From an uncultured Oscillospiraceae bacterium (GTDB taxonomy: Bacteria; Bacillota; Clostridia; Oscillospirales; Oscillospiraceae), in the NCBI GenBank assembly GCA_934515035.1, contig CAKSXP010000049.1, positions 1 to 9,602 of the forward strand: DNA of 9,602 nucleotides. Direction: 5' to 3'. The notes under the pieces were generated by a model. That model ran no database searches. It saw nothing but the letters and a program-made list of their open reading frames with translations, and was not told where the DNA came from. Shown piece after piece: positions 1-6,447 of the stretch. The translations under genes and the position numbers were made by a program. How positions within the stretch are numbered: position 1 is the stretch's first letter; every line of letters starts with the position of its first letter.

Positions 1-243
1 GTCATAGTAATAGTTATAACCCGCGATATCCATTCCGCCGCTGCTGCTTATGCTGACGGAAAACACCGCCTCGGACCGATACATCGGCCTGTATGACCGT
101 ATGCTTCGCAGAGCCATGGCGCCGCCGCAGACGATCGAGAAAATGACGGCAAATACCCAAAGCTTTTTGAGATAGATTATCATGTTTTTGAGCAGCCGCG
201 AAAGATCGATAAGGTTCTGCTCTTCGTTTATAGTGTTATCCAT
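1..243 (-). CDS. Wzz/CpsC-like polysaccharide chain-length protein, N-terminal part (cut by window edge)
   Basis: This is the last gene of the polysaccharide operon within the window. Only its first 81 codons are present, and the frame runs off at position 1. It opens with ATG, and a GGAG ribosome site lies 7 bases upstream, inside the end of the preceding gene. Only 3 bases separate it from the kinase stop codon, so the two are almost certainly co-transcribed. The visible part has a charged cytoplasmic start (about residues 1-27), one membrane segment (about 28-47, LWVFAVIFSIVCGGAMALRS), then an extracellular stretch with a YRSEAVFSV motif. This resembles the first membrane helix and early beta strand of Wzz-type chain-length determinants, and it echoes the N-terminus of the neighbouring kinase. 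It is probably a second Wzz-like subunit, but with most of the protein missing, another membrane adaptor of the same locus is possible. Confidence 0.75.
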   Translation of the reverse strand, partial: MDNTINEEQNLIDLSRLLKNMIIYLKKLWVFAVIFSIVCGGAMALRSIRSYRPMYRSEAVFSVSISSSGGMDIAGYNYYYD

Positions 244-246
244 TTG

Positions 247-1737
247 TTACTCCGCCGGCCGGACTTTATGTCCCTTATCCGATGTATTTCCGTTTTTTCC
301 GTATCTGCCGTATTTCCCATAGCCATATTTGCCGTAACCGTAGTAGCCATAGCCGTATGATGAAAGGTTCCGCAGAAGGTGCTGCATGTCGTTGAGCACA
401 CAGCCGAGAAACTCCGCCCTGCACGCCCGCAGCGAGTCGATGGCGTCGTTTATATCCGGTGCAGGTACGGTGTCCTGCCGGACAACAAGCACGGATGCAT
501 CTGAAATATCCGCAATGATCTCGCTGTCTGAAAAATATCCCAGCGGCGGAGAGTCGATGACGATATAGTCAAATCTCTCACGGGCGAGCGAAATAACGTC
601 GCCGAGCCGCCTGGCGGACAGAAGCTCTATCATATTGGTATAGCTTTTCGTGCTCAGAAGCATATAAAGCCCGCTTTTCTCATCGCGTATCGCGGCGTCC
701 AGAATATCCCGCTCGGAGGCGTTTGCCGCAAGCAGCGCACCGAACTCGGCCGACTCCGGAACATTCACGCCGAAAGCCTCGTTCTGTACCGGCCGGCGCA
801 GATCCAGGTCTATGAACAGGACCTTTGCGCCCTTAACAGCCAGCGACAGCGCGGTGTTTCCCGCCGCCGTGGACTTTCCCTCCGACTCGGAAACGCTGGA
901 AAACATGAATACCGTTTTCCCCTCCGCCTTCTTGTGCTCAAAGCGTGCCGCGATGCGGTGTATCGCCTCGGCAAAGCCGAAGCTTATGGCCGGAGAAACG
1001 ATCAGAAGGCTGGAACGGGTTTTGTCTCTTTTCCGCAGCGCGACAAGTCTTTGCCGGAGGTTCTTTTTCTCCGCCTCATGAGGTATTTCCGCAATAATGC
1101 GCGCATCGAGCTTATTCTTTGCGCCCTCGGCGTTCTGTATCGTATCGCGTGAGAGAAATATCCAGAACAGAGCCGCAGCCATGGCAAGCGCGCACCCCAC
1201 TCCGGAAAGCACACAGATCTTTTTCTCGTTGAGCACTCTCGTCGGCACGACCGCCATGCTCGGATCGTTGAGCACGGAGAGGACCGCGCTGGAGGAAACA
1301 TAGTCCGAAAGCTCGCGGTAATTTTCCCGGACCGCGTTTATGACAAGCAGCGCCTCCCGCGGCGTTTTGGCTGACGCCGTTACCTCGATGAGATTCGTAC
1401 TGCCCAGCTGCCGTGCACTGACAGTTCCCGTTCCTTCGCTGCCAAGGGCCGTCTGAACGGTCTTTTCCATGACGCTGCTGCCGAGAAGCTTGGAATATAT
1501 CGCGGCGACCTCGGTCGCCGCGTTTACGTTTGAGTAATATGCGCCGGACGAACGCGACGTAACGGCAAAGGTGATGCTGCAGCTGTATGTCTGTGAAACA
1601 GCGGCGGTCATCACGATCGACGCCGCCATCACCCCCGTCAGCGCGGCAAGGATAATAAGCCAGAGCTTATTCGCCAGCAGGCGTATAACGCACAGCGGCT
1701 CGATCTCCGGCCAGTGAATAATACTGTCTCTTTCCAT
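247..1737 (-). CDS. Fused Wzz-domain / BY-kinase (CpsCD- or Wzc-like bacterial tyrosine kinase)
   Basis: The protein is a membrane-anchored tyrosine autokinase that controls capsular or exopolysaccharide synthesis and export. Numbering from the chosen ATG (496 residues), it has a Wzz N-terminus with membrane helices at about 22-46 and 174-196. These enclose an extracellular loop of about 125 residues, much shorter than in proteobacterial Wzc. A cytoplasmic P-loop kinase follows, with Walker A SESEGKST (283-290), Walker A' LFIDLDLRRP (307-316) and Walker B YIVIDSPP (391-398). The tail has nine tyrosines in a Tyr-Gly/Lys run at about 461-479, the usual autophosphorylation cluster. An in-frame ATG at 1752 would add five residues, but it has no ribosome site. 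The ATG at 1737 is preceded by AAGGA at good distance, so I prefer it. Low-GC Gram-positives usually encode the Wzz and kinase parts as separate proteins; here they are fused. It follows the Ig-like gene by 19 bases and precedes the second Wzz-like gene by 3. Confidence 0.92.
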   Translation of the reverse strand: MERDSIIHWPEIEPLCVIRLLANKLWLIILAALTGVMAASIVMTAAVSQTYSCSITFAVTSRSSGAYYSNVNAATEVAAIYSKLLGSSVMEKTVQTALGSEGTGTVSARQLGSTNLIEVTASAKTPREALLVINAVRENYRELSDYVSSSAVLSVLNDPSMAVVPTRVLNEKKICVLSGVGCALAMAAALFWIFLSRDTIQNAEGAKNKLDARIIAEIPHEAEKKNLRQRLVALRKRDKTRSSLLIVSPAISFGFAEAIHRIAARFEHKKAEGKTVFMFSSVSESEGKSTAAGNTALSLAVKGAKVLFIDLDLRRPVQNEAFGVNVPESAEFGALLAANASERDILDAAIRDEKSGLYMLLSTKSYTNMIELLSARRLGDVISLARERFDYIVIDSPPLGYFSDSEIIADISDASVLVVRQDTVPAPDINDAIDSLRACRAEFLGCVLNDMQHLLRNLSSYGYGYYGYGKYGYGKYGRYGKNGNTSDKGHKVRPAE

Positions 1738-1756
1738 AGGGCTTCCTTTCATGCCG

Positions 1757-2572
1757 TTATCTGACGATCACGGCAAGGTATGCCGTAAATGTCTCTCCCT
1801 GTGATGAGCAGGTATAAGCCGCTTCATAGTATCCGGGGACCGAAGTATCCACATTCGAGACGATCTCGACGTTGTCTTCCGTCAGCGGATCTCCTCCGGG
1901 CGCGCGTACATTCCGGATATATGACGCGGGGTCAAACTCTGTCCCGGCTTCAACATAGGTTATATACTCCGAGAGGGTCACGAGCCTCCGCGCGTATGAG
2001 CTGTTATTGACGGTCGTTTTCAGCGTTACCGTTTCGGAGTCTCCCATGCTGTTTGTCACCTGGACCGTTATGCTGTAAACGCCCTCGTAATTTACCGCTA
2101 CATTCTGTGACGTGATGCGTATCGCGTCCGAGATGTCACCGTCGATGACGTCGGAGGCCGTCAGCCTGTCGGTCAGCGTGACCTTGCTTCCGACAGCGAA
2201 AACAAGGGGCTTTTCAAGCGCGAACCTCGGCTTTTCATAGTCCGTATACCGGACATTGCGGGAGGCCATGGCCATGTTGTTTGAGGAATCAAACACAATG
2301 TAATTGACCTTGGCGGTGTTTCCCGTTATGAGTTGCGTAACGCTTTTTATCATCACCGAGCCTGTCAGGTCTCCGTCGCGGTCGTCATAGGCGGACACAC
2401 CCTCCAGCAGCTTCTCTCTCGGGTCGGAAACGCTGACGCTTATAGTATCGCTGTCAAGCGAGATGACCGGCGCGCTCCGGTCAAGATACAGCCGCGTATA
2501 TATCTTAACGCCGCAGAAAACGGCGAGCACGGCCGCAAAAAGTATTATCGTTATCCTCTGTAATGTTCTCAT
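1757..2572 (-). CDS. Membrane-anchored Ig-like domain protein of the polysaccharide operon, function unknown
   Basis: The product is 271 residues: a short basic start, one hydrophobic helix (about 7-24) acting as an uncleaved anchor or signal, and an all-beta exterior. The exterior reads as about three Ig-like modules. Module 1 (about 31-110) carries AYDDRDGDLT and a YIVFDSSNN strand. Module 2 (about 111-190) carries SDVIDGDISDAI and an EGVYSITVQVTNSMGD strand. Module 3 (about 196-271) has PGYYEAAYTCSSQG. The Asp-Gly-Asp pattern followed by a Y-x-V-x-D/N strand is typical of DUF5011/HYR-type bacterial surface Ig folds. A cysteine sits in the helix (Cys20), but the preceding residue is Phe, so it is not a proper lipobox. 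The frame could open at a GTG at 2599, overlapping the phosphatase gene. The ATG at 2572 has AAAAGGA upstream and is preferred. The operon position suggests an extracellular accessory role near the Wzz domains. No catalytic residues are apparent. Confidence 0.85.
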   Translation of the reverse strand: MRTLQRITIILFAAVLAVFCGVKIYTRLYLDRSAPVISLDSDTISVSVSDPREKLLEGVSAYDDRDGDLTGSVMIKSVTQLITGNTAKVNYIVFDSSNNMAMASRNVRYTDYEKPRFALEKPLVFAVGSKVTLTDRLTASDVIDGDISDAIRITSQNVAVNYEGVYSITVQVTNSMGDSETVTLKTTVNNSSYARRLVTLSEYITYVEAGTEFDPASYIRNVRAPGGDPLTEDNVEIVSNVDTSVPGYYEAAYTCSSQGETFTAYLAVIVR

Positions 2573-2588
2573 CGTCTCGTTATCCTTT

Positions 2589-3326
2589 TTACAGGGCACT
2601 GAGCACCTGACGGTTTTCGATTATTCTCCCGGGGTTGCGGCGCAGAAGCACATTCGCATATTCGGGAGAGCAGTTATCCTCCAGAAAGCGCAGTATCTCC
2701 GACATATGCGGCGTGCGCATCTCCGGGCTGTGCGCATCGCTTGCGACAACATGCGCCAGACCGCGCGACAATATCCAGGCGGACGTCCGTTCCGCGCGCG
2801 AGCCGAGCCTTCCGAGGATGCTGCCCTTGTTGAGCTGTATTATATATCCGCGTTCAAACCAGTCCGCCACCGTCAGCGGGGAGCGCTGAACGGCGTCATA
2901 CCGCTCCGGATGTGCGATCACCGGGACAAGGCCGGTCTCCGATATCTGCGAGAGCATCTCGTCGATGTATCCGACGGACGAGTCAAAAAGGAACTCGACC
3001 AGCAGATAGCGCGTGCCCGCGAGCGTCAGCACCCTTCTGCGGCGGATGAGCTCCGGAAGCTCATCGGTACACATGACCTCCGCGCCGGGGAGTATTTTCA
3101 GCGGTATGCCCGCTTCTTTTATACTGTCCCGCAGGCTTATGAATCTGTTTTTAAGCTCCTCCGAGACATAGTTCTTCCTTTCCTCATACGGAAGATTGCA
3201 GTGCGGTGTTGCCACTATAGTCCCAACGCCGCTGTCATAAGCCATTCGCGCCATCATGAGCGCATCGCCGCCGTTCCCTGCGCCATCGTCCACGGACGGC
3301 AGTATGTGGCAATGTATGTCTACCAT
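2589..3326 (-). CDS. PHP-family protein-tyrosine phosphatase, CpsB/CapC/YwqE type
   Basis: This is a metal-dependent phosphotyrosine-protein phosphatase of the CpsB/YwqE family, which removes phosphate from the BY-kinase tail and so resets the polysaccharide machinery. The 245-residue length is typical for the family. PHP metal ligands and landmarks are in order: VDIHCHILPSVDDG (2-15), ATPH (39-42), GAEV (81-84), AHPERY (138-143) and ASDAH (195-199). There is no signal peptide or membrane helix, so it acts in the cytoplasm. The ATG has AGGA 10 bases upstream. It is the first gene after a consensus promoter, with an untranslated leader of about 78 bases. Its stop lies 16 bases before the preferred start of the Ig-like gene, and that gene's ribosome site overlaps its end, which suggests coupled expression. 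The phosphatase-first order matches the pairing known from Gram-positive capsule loci. Confidence 0.95.
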   Translation of the reverse strand: MVDIHCHILPSVDDGAGNGGDALMMARMAYDSGVGTIVATPHCNLPYEERKNYVSEELKNRFISLRDSIKEAGIPLKILPGAEVMCTDELPELIRRRRVLTLAGTRYLLVEFLFDSSVGYIDEMLSQISETGLVPVIAHPERYDAVQRSPLTVADWFERGYIIQLNKGSILGRLGSRAERTSAWILSRGLAHVVASDAHSPEMRTPHMSEILRFLEDNCSPEYANVLLRRNPGRIIENRQVLSAL

Positions 3327-3410
3327 TTTCAGTTTTTCCTAACCGTTGCACCGATCACAGGACCAGGCGTGTCTGCCCTTTTTTGGCGGTGTTCTCCAAA
3401 AATATATATA

Positions 3411-3439
3411 AGTATATCACAGGCCGTTTTGCGTTTCAA
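3411..3439 (-). promoter_or_regulatory. Sigma-A promoter of the polysaccharide control operon (extended -10)
   Basis: On the minus strand there is a -35 TTGAAA (3434-3439), a 17-base spacer, and a -10 TATACT (3411-3416) directly preceded by TGA, which gives an extended -10. Transcription should begin near 3404, about 78 bases before the phosphatase ATG. It sits just downstream of the exporter's terminator, so the operon appears to be an independent unit. Between start site and gene I see no clear riboswitch or long hairpin. Confidence 0.85.
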
Positions 3440-3459
3440 TCTTTTGTGTCGGCATAAAT

Positions 3460-3489
3460 AAAAAACAGCGGACAAGTCCGCTGTTTTTT
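3460..3489 (-). terminator. Intrinsic terminator after the MFS exporter gene
   Basis: A perfect 8-base inverted repeat, CAGCGGAC / GTCCGCTG, with a 2-base centre (a tetraloop once folded) is flanked by six A and six T residues, so it can work in both directions. For the minus-strand exporter gene it lies 21 bases past the stop codon and ends in TTTTTT. It separates the exporter from the polysaccharide operon promoter, whose -35 begins about 20 bases further on. Confidence 0.93.
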
Positions 3490-3509
3490 CTGTTATCAGG
3501 TTTTCCCAT

Positions 3510-4739
3510 TTATACCGTTTCTCTTTCATACACCTTACGCACATGCTCCCTGTTCCTCCAGATGGTGAGCCAGCAGGCAGCCATTGAAACAGCCGCGCAG
3601 ATCGTGACGCACAGGCGGTAGTCCAGAAGCTCACCCAGCGCCCCTACAGCCAGCGACAGCACGCTCACAGCCGCGGTTATGAGCATACTTTCAAACGCGT
3701 TTACGCGGGCGCGAAGCTGCTCGGGTATGTAGCGCTGTACGGCGGCCTGACGCATGGTCGCGCTGTTCATTCCGAGAAAGCCGCAGATCGCGCGGCTTAC
3801 GAGCATGAGCGGATACGGCAGCCACAAAAGGCACATATCCATAGTCTCATAGATTTGATACACGGCAAAGGCAAAGCCGAATTTTTTGTTATTCGGTATC
3901 TTAATGCGATACTGCACAGCACCGCCTACGCTTCTTCCGATAAACTCAGCGACGGAAAACAGAGAATACATCGCCGCCGAGAAACCCGGCGCAGTTCGAA
4001 AAAACGCTACAAGGATCGGAGAATATCCGTTTCCAACGCCGTTCGTCACCGCCATGTACGAATAGATGCTCATAAGTCCGCGTTCCTGCTTCAGATATAC
4101 GGCGGCCTGTTTCACATCCTCCAGCCAGACTCTGACGCTGAAGCCCTCACCGTCGAGCCGTTTTGTCTCTGTAGTCCTTATCGCGCTCTCGACCGCCGCG
4201 GCGATAAACGACATCGCGCCCTGTATCACAAGGAGCCATGCACAGCCTATTGCGTCCAGAAGAACAGCCGCCAGCGGGGTCATTATCACTTTCATCACCG
4301 GATACAGCATCGATGACACGGCATAGCCCTGCTGCTCCATCCCATCGGGTATCAGCGTGGGATAAAAGCTGTTGAAGGCAAGCTCGTCAAAGGAGCCTAT
4401 CGCCGCAAGCAGAAGCGAATAGCACAAATAGCCGACATATGAAAACCGGCTGAACATCAGATAAACGCCCATAAGCGTATAGAGCACGCCGTTCACAATA
4501 TCTCCGCCAACCAGAAAGGGCTTGCGCGGGAGCCTGTCCATGATCGGCGCCAGGATCAGCGGCAGCACGAAATACGGCACGAGCTGTATGGCAATTATTA
4601 GCGCCGACGCCAGCGTGCTGCCGGTCTCGTCAAACACCAGAAACGAGAGCGCAAAGCCGCCCGTAATGCCTCCGACAGCGCCAAAGGCCGTCGCCGTTAT
4701 CACGAGCGTAAAGTTCCTTGTCCAGAGTCCGTTTTTCAC
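3510..4739 (-). CDS. MFS transporter, MFS_3-like efflux family
   Basis: This is a 409-residue inner-membrane carrier of the major facilitator superfamily, probably a proton-driven exporter. It has the expected 12 hydrophobic segments in two halves joined by a polar cytoplasmic loop (about 188-220). A motif A-like loop, APIMDRLPRKPFLV (64-77), follows the second helix, and the second half carries RYIPEQLRARVNAFE (336-350). The latter is typical of the MFS_3 group that includes macrolide and siderophore exporters. Substrate cannot be read from the sequence. The frame is open up to a TTG at 4781, but the GTG at 4739 has a strong GAGGTGAT ribosome site 6 bases upstream (4746-4753), so it is the start. 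It lies 98 bases behind the HTH/TPR regulator in the same direction with a large hairpin between, and ends at a strong terminator. The neighbour may regulate it, but that is inference. Confidence 0.9.
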   Translation of the reverse strand: MKNGLWTRNFTLVITATAFGAVGGITGGFALSFLVFDETGSTLASALIIAIQLVPYFVLPLILAPIMDRLPRKPFLVGGDIVNGVLYTLMGVYLMFSRFSYVGYLCYSLLLAAIGSFDELAFNSFYPTLIPDGMEQQGYAVSSMLYPVMKVIMTPLAAVLLDAIGCAWLLVIQGAMSFIAAAVESAIRTTETKRLDGEGFSVRVWLEDVKQAAVYLKQERGLMSIYSYMAVTNGVGNGYSPILVAFFRTAPGFSAAMYSLFSVAEFIGRSVGGAVQYRIKIPNNKKFGFAFAVYQIYETMDMCLLWLPYPLMLVSRAICGFLGMNSATMRQAAVQRYIPEQLRARVNAFESMLITAAVSVLSLAVGALGELLDYRLCVTICAAVSMAACWLTIWRNREHVRKVYERETV

Positions 4740-4762
4740 CGGTCCATCACCTCGGAACAATA

Positions 4763-4837
4763 CTACCACTCCGGACAGCAAAGCGAAACCGGCTTATTGT
4801 GAGAAATTTTTCTCCAACAAAGCCGGTTCAAGTGCAT
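4763..4837 (-). CDS. Candidate 24-residue leader peptide before the MFS gene (tentative)
   Basis: An ORF of 24 codons begins with ATG immediately after the regulator's stop (TAA|ATG) and ends with TAG ten bases before the exporter's ribosome site. Its product would begin MHLNRLCWRK and end SLCCPEW, basic and rich in cysteine and tryptophan. It has no ribosome site of its own, so translation would depend on reinitiation by ribosomes finishing the regulator. It runs straight through the compound hairpin at 4787-4828, the arrangement expected of a leader peptide that controls a downstream resistance or efflux gene. A chance ORF of this size is quite possible, so confidence is low. A secreted signalling peptide is less likely, as I see no hydrophobic signal. 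Confidence 0.2.
   Translation of the reverse strand: MHLNRLCWRKISHNKPVSLCCPEW
4787..4828 (-). promoter_or_regulatory. Compound hairpin between regulator and MFS genes (weak terminator or attenuator)
   Basis: Outer arms AACCGGCTT / AAGCCGGTT (9 bp, perfect; 4787-4795 and 4820-4828) enclose a second perfect stem, GAGAAA / TTTCTC (4801-4806 and 4809-4814). A TTG/CAA pairing bridges the two with a few bulges. In the minus-strand RNA it lies 9 bases past the regulator stop and 33 bases before the exporter ribosome site. The sequence after it has only a broken T run (GGTTTCGCTTT), so it should terminate weakly if at all. It may set the expression ratio of the two genes, protect an RNA end, or act as an attenuator. 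Confidence 0.6.
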
Positions 4838-5971
4838 TTATTTTAGTTTTATAGGAAAATCGCGGACGAGCTCATATGCCTGCCGGTATTTTCTTGACGC
4901 CGTATACCACTCGATCACCCACGGCAGATGGAAGGACGCATAACCTACCGGAAGCCCGGCGCGGCAGCGTTCAAAGCAGTCCAGAAGCATTTCTCCGTAT
5001 TCCGGGCATTTCAGATAGTCCGCGTTCTCAAGCCTGAACCGCACCACTCTGCACATGAGTCTGCAAAGCTCCGTCTCCGGATATTCCGAGCTCATCGTCA
5101 TGGCTCTCCGCACCGCCTCCAGAGCCTGTTCCCGCTTTCCAAGCTTTTCACAGCTTATGGCCAGCTTGTGCAGCTCCATCAGCCCCGGCTCCTCTATCGA
5201 TGAAAAATACGCATACGCCTCGTCATATCTCCCCGTCTCAAGGCAGCCCGATGCGGCGTTATATTTTATCTCGCGCAGACACTTCTCATCTCCCAGCGCC
5301 CTTGCAAGCCTTGAGGCAACAGCGTAATGCGCGTCCATGTTCACGATGTCCAGCTGGTTGCAATAGCAGTTTCCGGCCAGCAAGCTGCACATAAGCATAA
5401 GGTGCGCGCTGCCGTCGTGCGCGGCAAGGTCATATCCCTTTTTCAGATACTCCACGGCGGCGGTATAGCTGCTTCCGCTTTCGTATGCCGCAGCGCCCGC
5501 CCAATAGTATGTGAACGCGCCTGGCAGCAGCCTTATGGCTTCCTCGTCCCTACCCTGGAGCACCCGCTGGAGCGCAAGCTGTCTCGTATCGAGAAGAGGT
5601 TCCATTTCCCGGTCCAGAGGCTCGCCCCGTCCTCTCATAAACCGTCCGAGCAGCATCGCATCCGCCGCGAAGGGGCCATACTCCATTTTCTCCAGCTGCT
5701 CTCTGTGCTCCTCAAAAGCGTCAAACTCGCCGCTGAAAAGCAGCTCATAAAGCCCCTCAACAGCTTCGCCCTCCTTCGGTTCCTCTCCGTGCCATGGAAG
5801 CCCCATGCGCTCAAACAAGCGCTCCAGAATATCTTCGGAAGCTATAACACTGCCATGTTCTATCTTTGAAAGATATGACACCGCGCATATACCGCGGCAC
5901 AGGCCATCCTGGCTCCAGTCACGGGCAAGTCTTTCCCTGCGGAGTATAAACCCGACTATCCGCTCGTTCAT
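4838..5971 (-). CDS. XRE-type helix-turn-helix regulator with TPR-like C-terminal region
   Basis: A 377-residue cytoplasmic DNA-binding protein. Residues about 4-58 form an XRE helix-turn-helix (ILRRERLARDWSQDGL then VSYLSKIEHGSVIASEDIL, with the usual LSKIEHG recognition-helix end). The rest is helical with TPR-like repeats, clearest at about 152-185 (YYWAGAAAYESGSSYTAA...), 233-258 (KYNAASGCLETGRYDEAYAYF) and 265-292 (MELHKLAISCEKLGKREQALEA). This layout is that of Rgg/PlcR-type (RRNPP) peptide-responsive regulators, although many Clostridia carry similar proteins with no known ligand. The ATG has GGTGAG just upstream. It has its own promoter, and the MFS exporter follows downstream, which could carry its ligand or be its target. 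No typical propeptide gene with a signal sequence is seen nearby. The C-terminal half is rich in cysteine. Confidence 0.85.
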   Translation of the reverse strand: MNERIVGFILRRERLARDWSQDGLCRGICAVSYLSKIEHGSVIASEDILERLFERMGLPWHGEEPKEGEAVEGLYELLFSGEFDAFEEHREQLEKMEYGPFAADAMLLGRFMRGRGEPLDREMEPLLDTRQLALQRVLQGRDEEAIRLLPGAFTYYWAGAAAYESGSSYTAAVEYLKKGYDLAAHDGSAHLMLMCSLLAGNCYCNQLDIVNMDAHYAVASRLARALGDEKCLREIKYNAASGCLETGRYDEAYAYFSSIEEPGLMELHKLAISCEKLGKREQALEAVRRAMTMSSEYPETELCRLMCRVVRFRLENADYLKCPEYGEMLLDCFERCRAGLPVGYASFHLPWVIEWYTASRKYRQAYELVRDFPIKLK

Positions 5972-6000
5972 TTTCTCACCGCCTGATGCTTAATACGTCT

Positions 6001-6030
6001 ATTATAGCACCCAAAAGCAGATAAGCGCAA
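6001..6030 (-). promoter_or_regulatory. Promoter of the HTH/TPR regulator gene
   Basis: On the minus strand there is a perfect -10 TATAAT (6001-6006) preceded by TGC, giving an extended -10, with a weak -35 TTGCGC (6025-6030) at 18 bases. The predicted start near 5994 leaves a leader of about 23 bases before the regulator ATG. The -35 lies inside the 3' arm of the hairpin that ends the spoVA operon, so read-through or hairpin extrusion could affect it. Confidence 0.7.
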
Positions 6031-6067
6031 CGCATCGCCTGTAATTCCGTGACGATGCACTGCGCTT
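6023..6067 (-). terminator. Hairpin terminator of the spoVAD-spoVAE operon
   Basis: Arms at 6053-6067 and 6023-6037 form a 15-bp stem in the minus-strand RNA with a 15-base loop. Two adjacent positions that would be A-C mismatches in plus-strand RNA are G-U and U-G wobble pairs in minus-strand RNA, so the structure is complete only in the transcript of the spoVA genes. It starts 11 bases past the spoVAE stop. The following T tract is poor (ATCTGCTTTTG), so termination may be incomplete. Confidence 0.75.
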
Positions 6068-6077
6068 TGTATCCGGT

Positions 6078-6446
6078 TCAGTTCTTATCCTTTGAGCGGA
6101 AAAGCATTGCAACTATCCAGCCGAAAAACACGGCCGCACAGATGCCCGCGGCGCTTGCGGTAAAGCCGCCTGTGAAAGCACCGATAAGTCCTTTCTCCGC
6201 CACGGCCTCGCGCACGCCCTTTGCAAGCGTGTTGCCGAATCCCGTCAGCGGCACGGTCGCTCCCGCGCCCGCCCATTTGGCAAACGGCTCGTAAACACCG
6301 ACTGCGCCGAGTATTACGCCGGCAACGACATAACAGGTCAGTATTCTCGCCGGGGTAAGCTTCGTTTTGTCGATCAGTATCTGTCCGAAAGCGCACAGGG
6401 CGCCTCCGATCAGAAATGTTTTCAGATAAGTCAGAATAATCTCCAT
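6078..6446 (-). CDS. spoVAE: Stage V sporulation protein AE (SpoVAEb type)
   Basis: A 122-residue integral membrane protein of the SpoVAC/SpoVAEb family, part of the SpoVA channel in the spore inner membrane. The channel moves calcium-dipicolinate into the forespore and releases it in germination. Family signatures are plain: GQILIDKTKLTPARIL (about 21-36), VGVYEPFAKWAGAGATVP (about 49-66), TGFGNTLAKGVREA (about 67-80) and GAFTGGFTASAAGICAAVFFG (about 88-108), with four hydrophobic segments. The length is close to that of Bacillus SpoVAEb (about 116). The frame opens further up at a TTG (6470) inside spoVAD, but the ATG at 6446 is preceded by GGAGG 5 bases upstream. A single base separates it from the spoVAD stop, so translation is coupled. 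It is probably transcribed late in the forespore. Confidence 0.93.
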   Translation of the reverse strand: MEIILTYLKTFLIGGALCAFGQILIDKTKLTPARILTCYVVAGVILGAVGVYEPFAKWAGAGATVPLTGFGNTLAKGVREAVAEKGLIGAFTGGFTASAAGICAAVFFGWIVAMLFRSKDKN

Positions 6447-6447
6447 A

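Noticed and set aside
300..360. Tandem DNA repeat (YGYG-coding stretch) as a mobile or CRISPR-like repeat
   Set aside because: The repetition is at codon level, in frame with the kinase, and encodes the expected tyrosine-rich tail.
2557..2594. Lipoprotein signal in the Ig-like protein (cysteine in the N-terminal helix)
   Set aside because: The residue before the cysteine is phenylalanine and the spacing does not fit a lipobox, so a transmembrane anchor is the better reading.
3327..3404. Riboswitch or EAR-like RNA element in the polysaccharide operon leader
   Set aside because: The leader is about 78 bases and shows only short, weak pairings (such as CACCG with CGGTG), with no known conserved blocks.
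2463..3461. A 332-residue open frame on the plus strand
   Set aside because: It lies opposite the PHP phosphatase and the start of the Ig-like gene and crosses the operon promoter. No recognisable domain; the minus-strand phosphatase accounts for the DNA.
3329..3634. A 101-residue minus-strand frame overlapping the 3' end of the exporter gene
   Set aside because: It is out of frame with the exporter, reads through the terminator and the operon promoter, and shows no domain.
4740..4781. Longer exporter reading frame from a TTG at 4781
   Set aside because: The extra 14 codons contain the GAGGTGAT ribosome site that serves the GTG at 4739, and the TTG has none.
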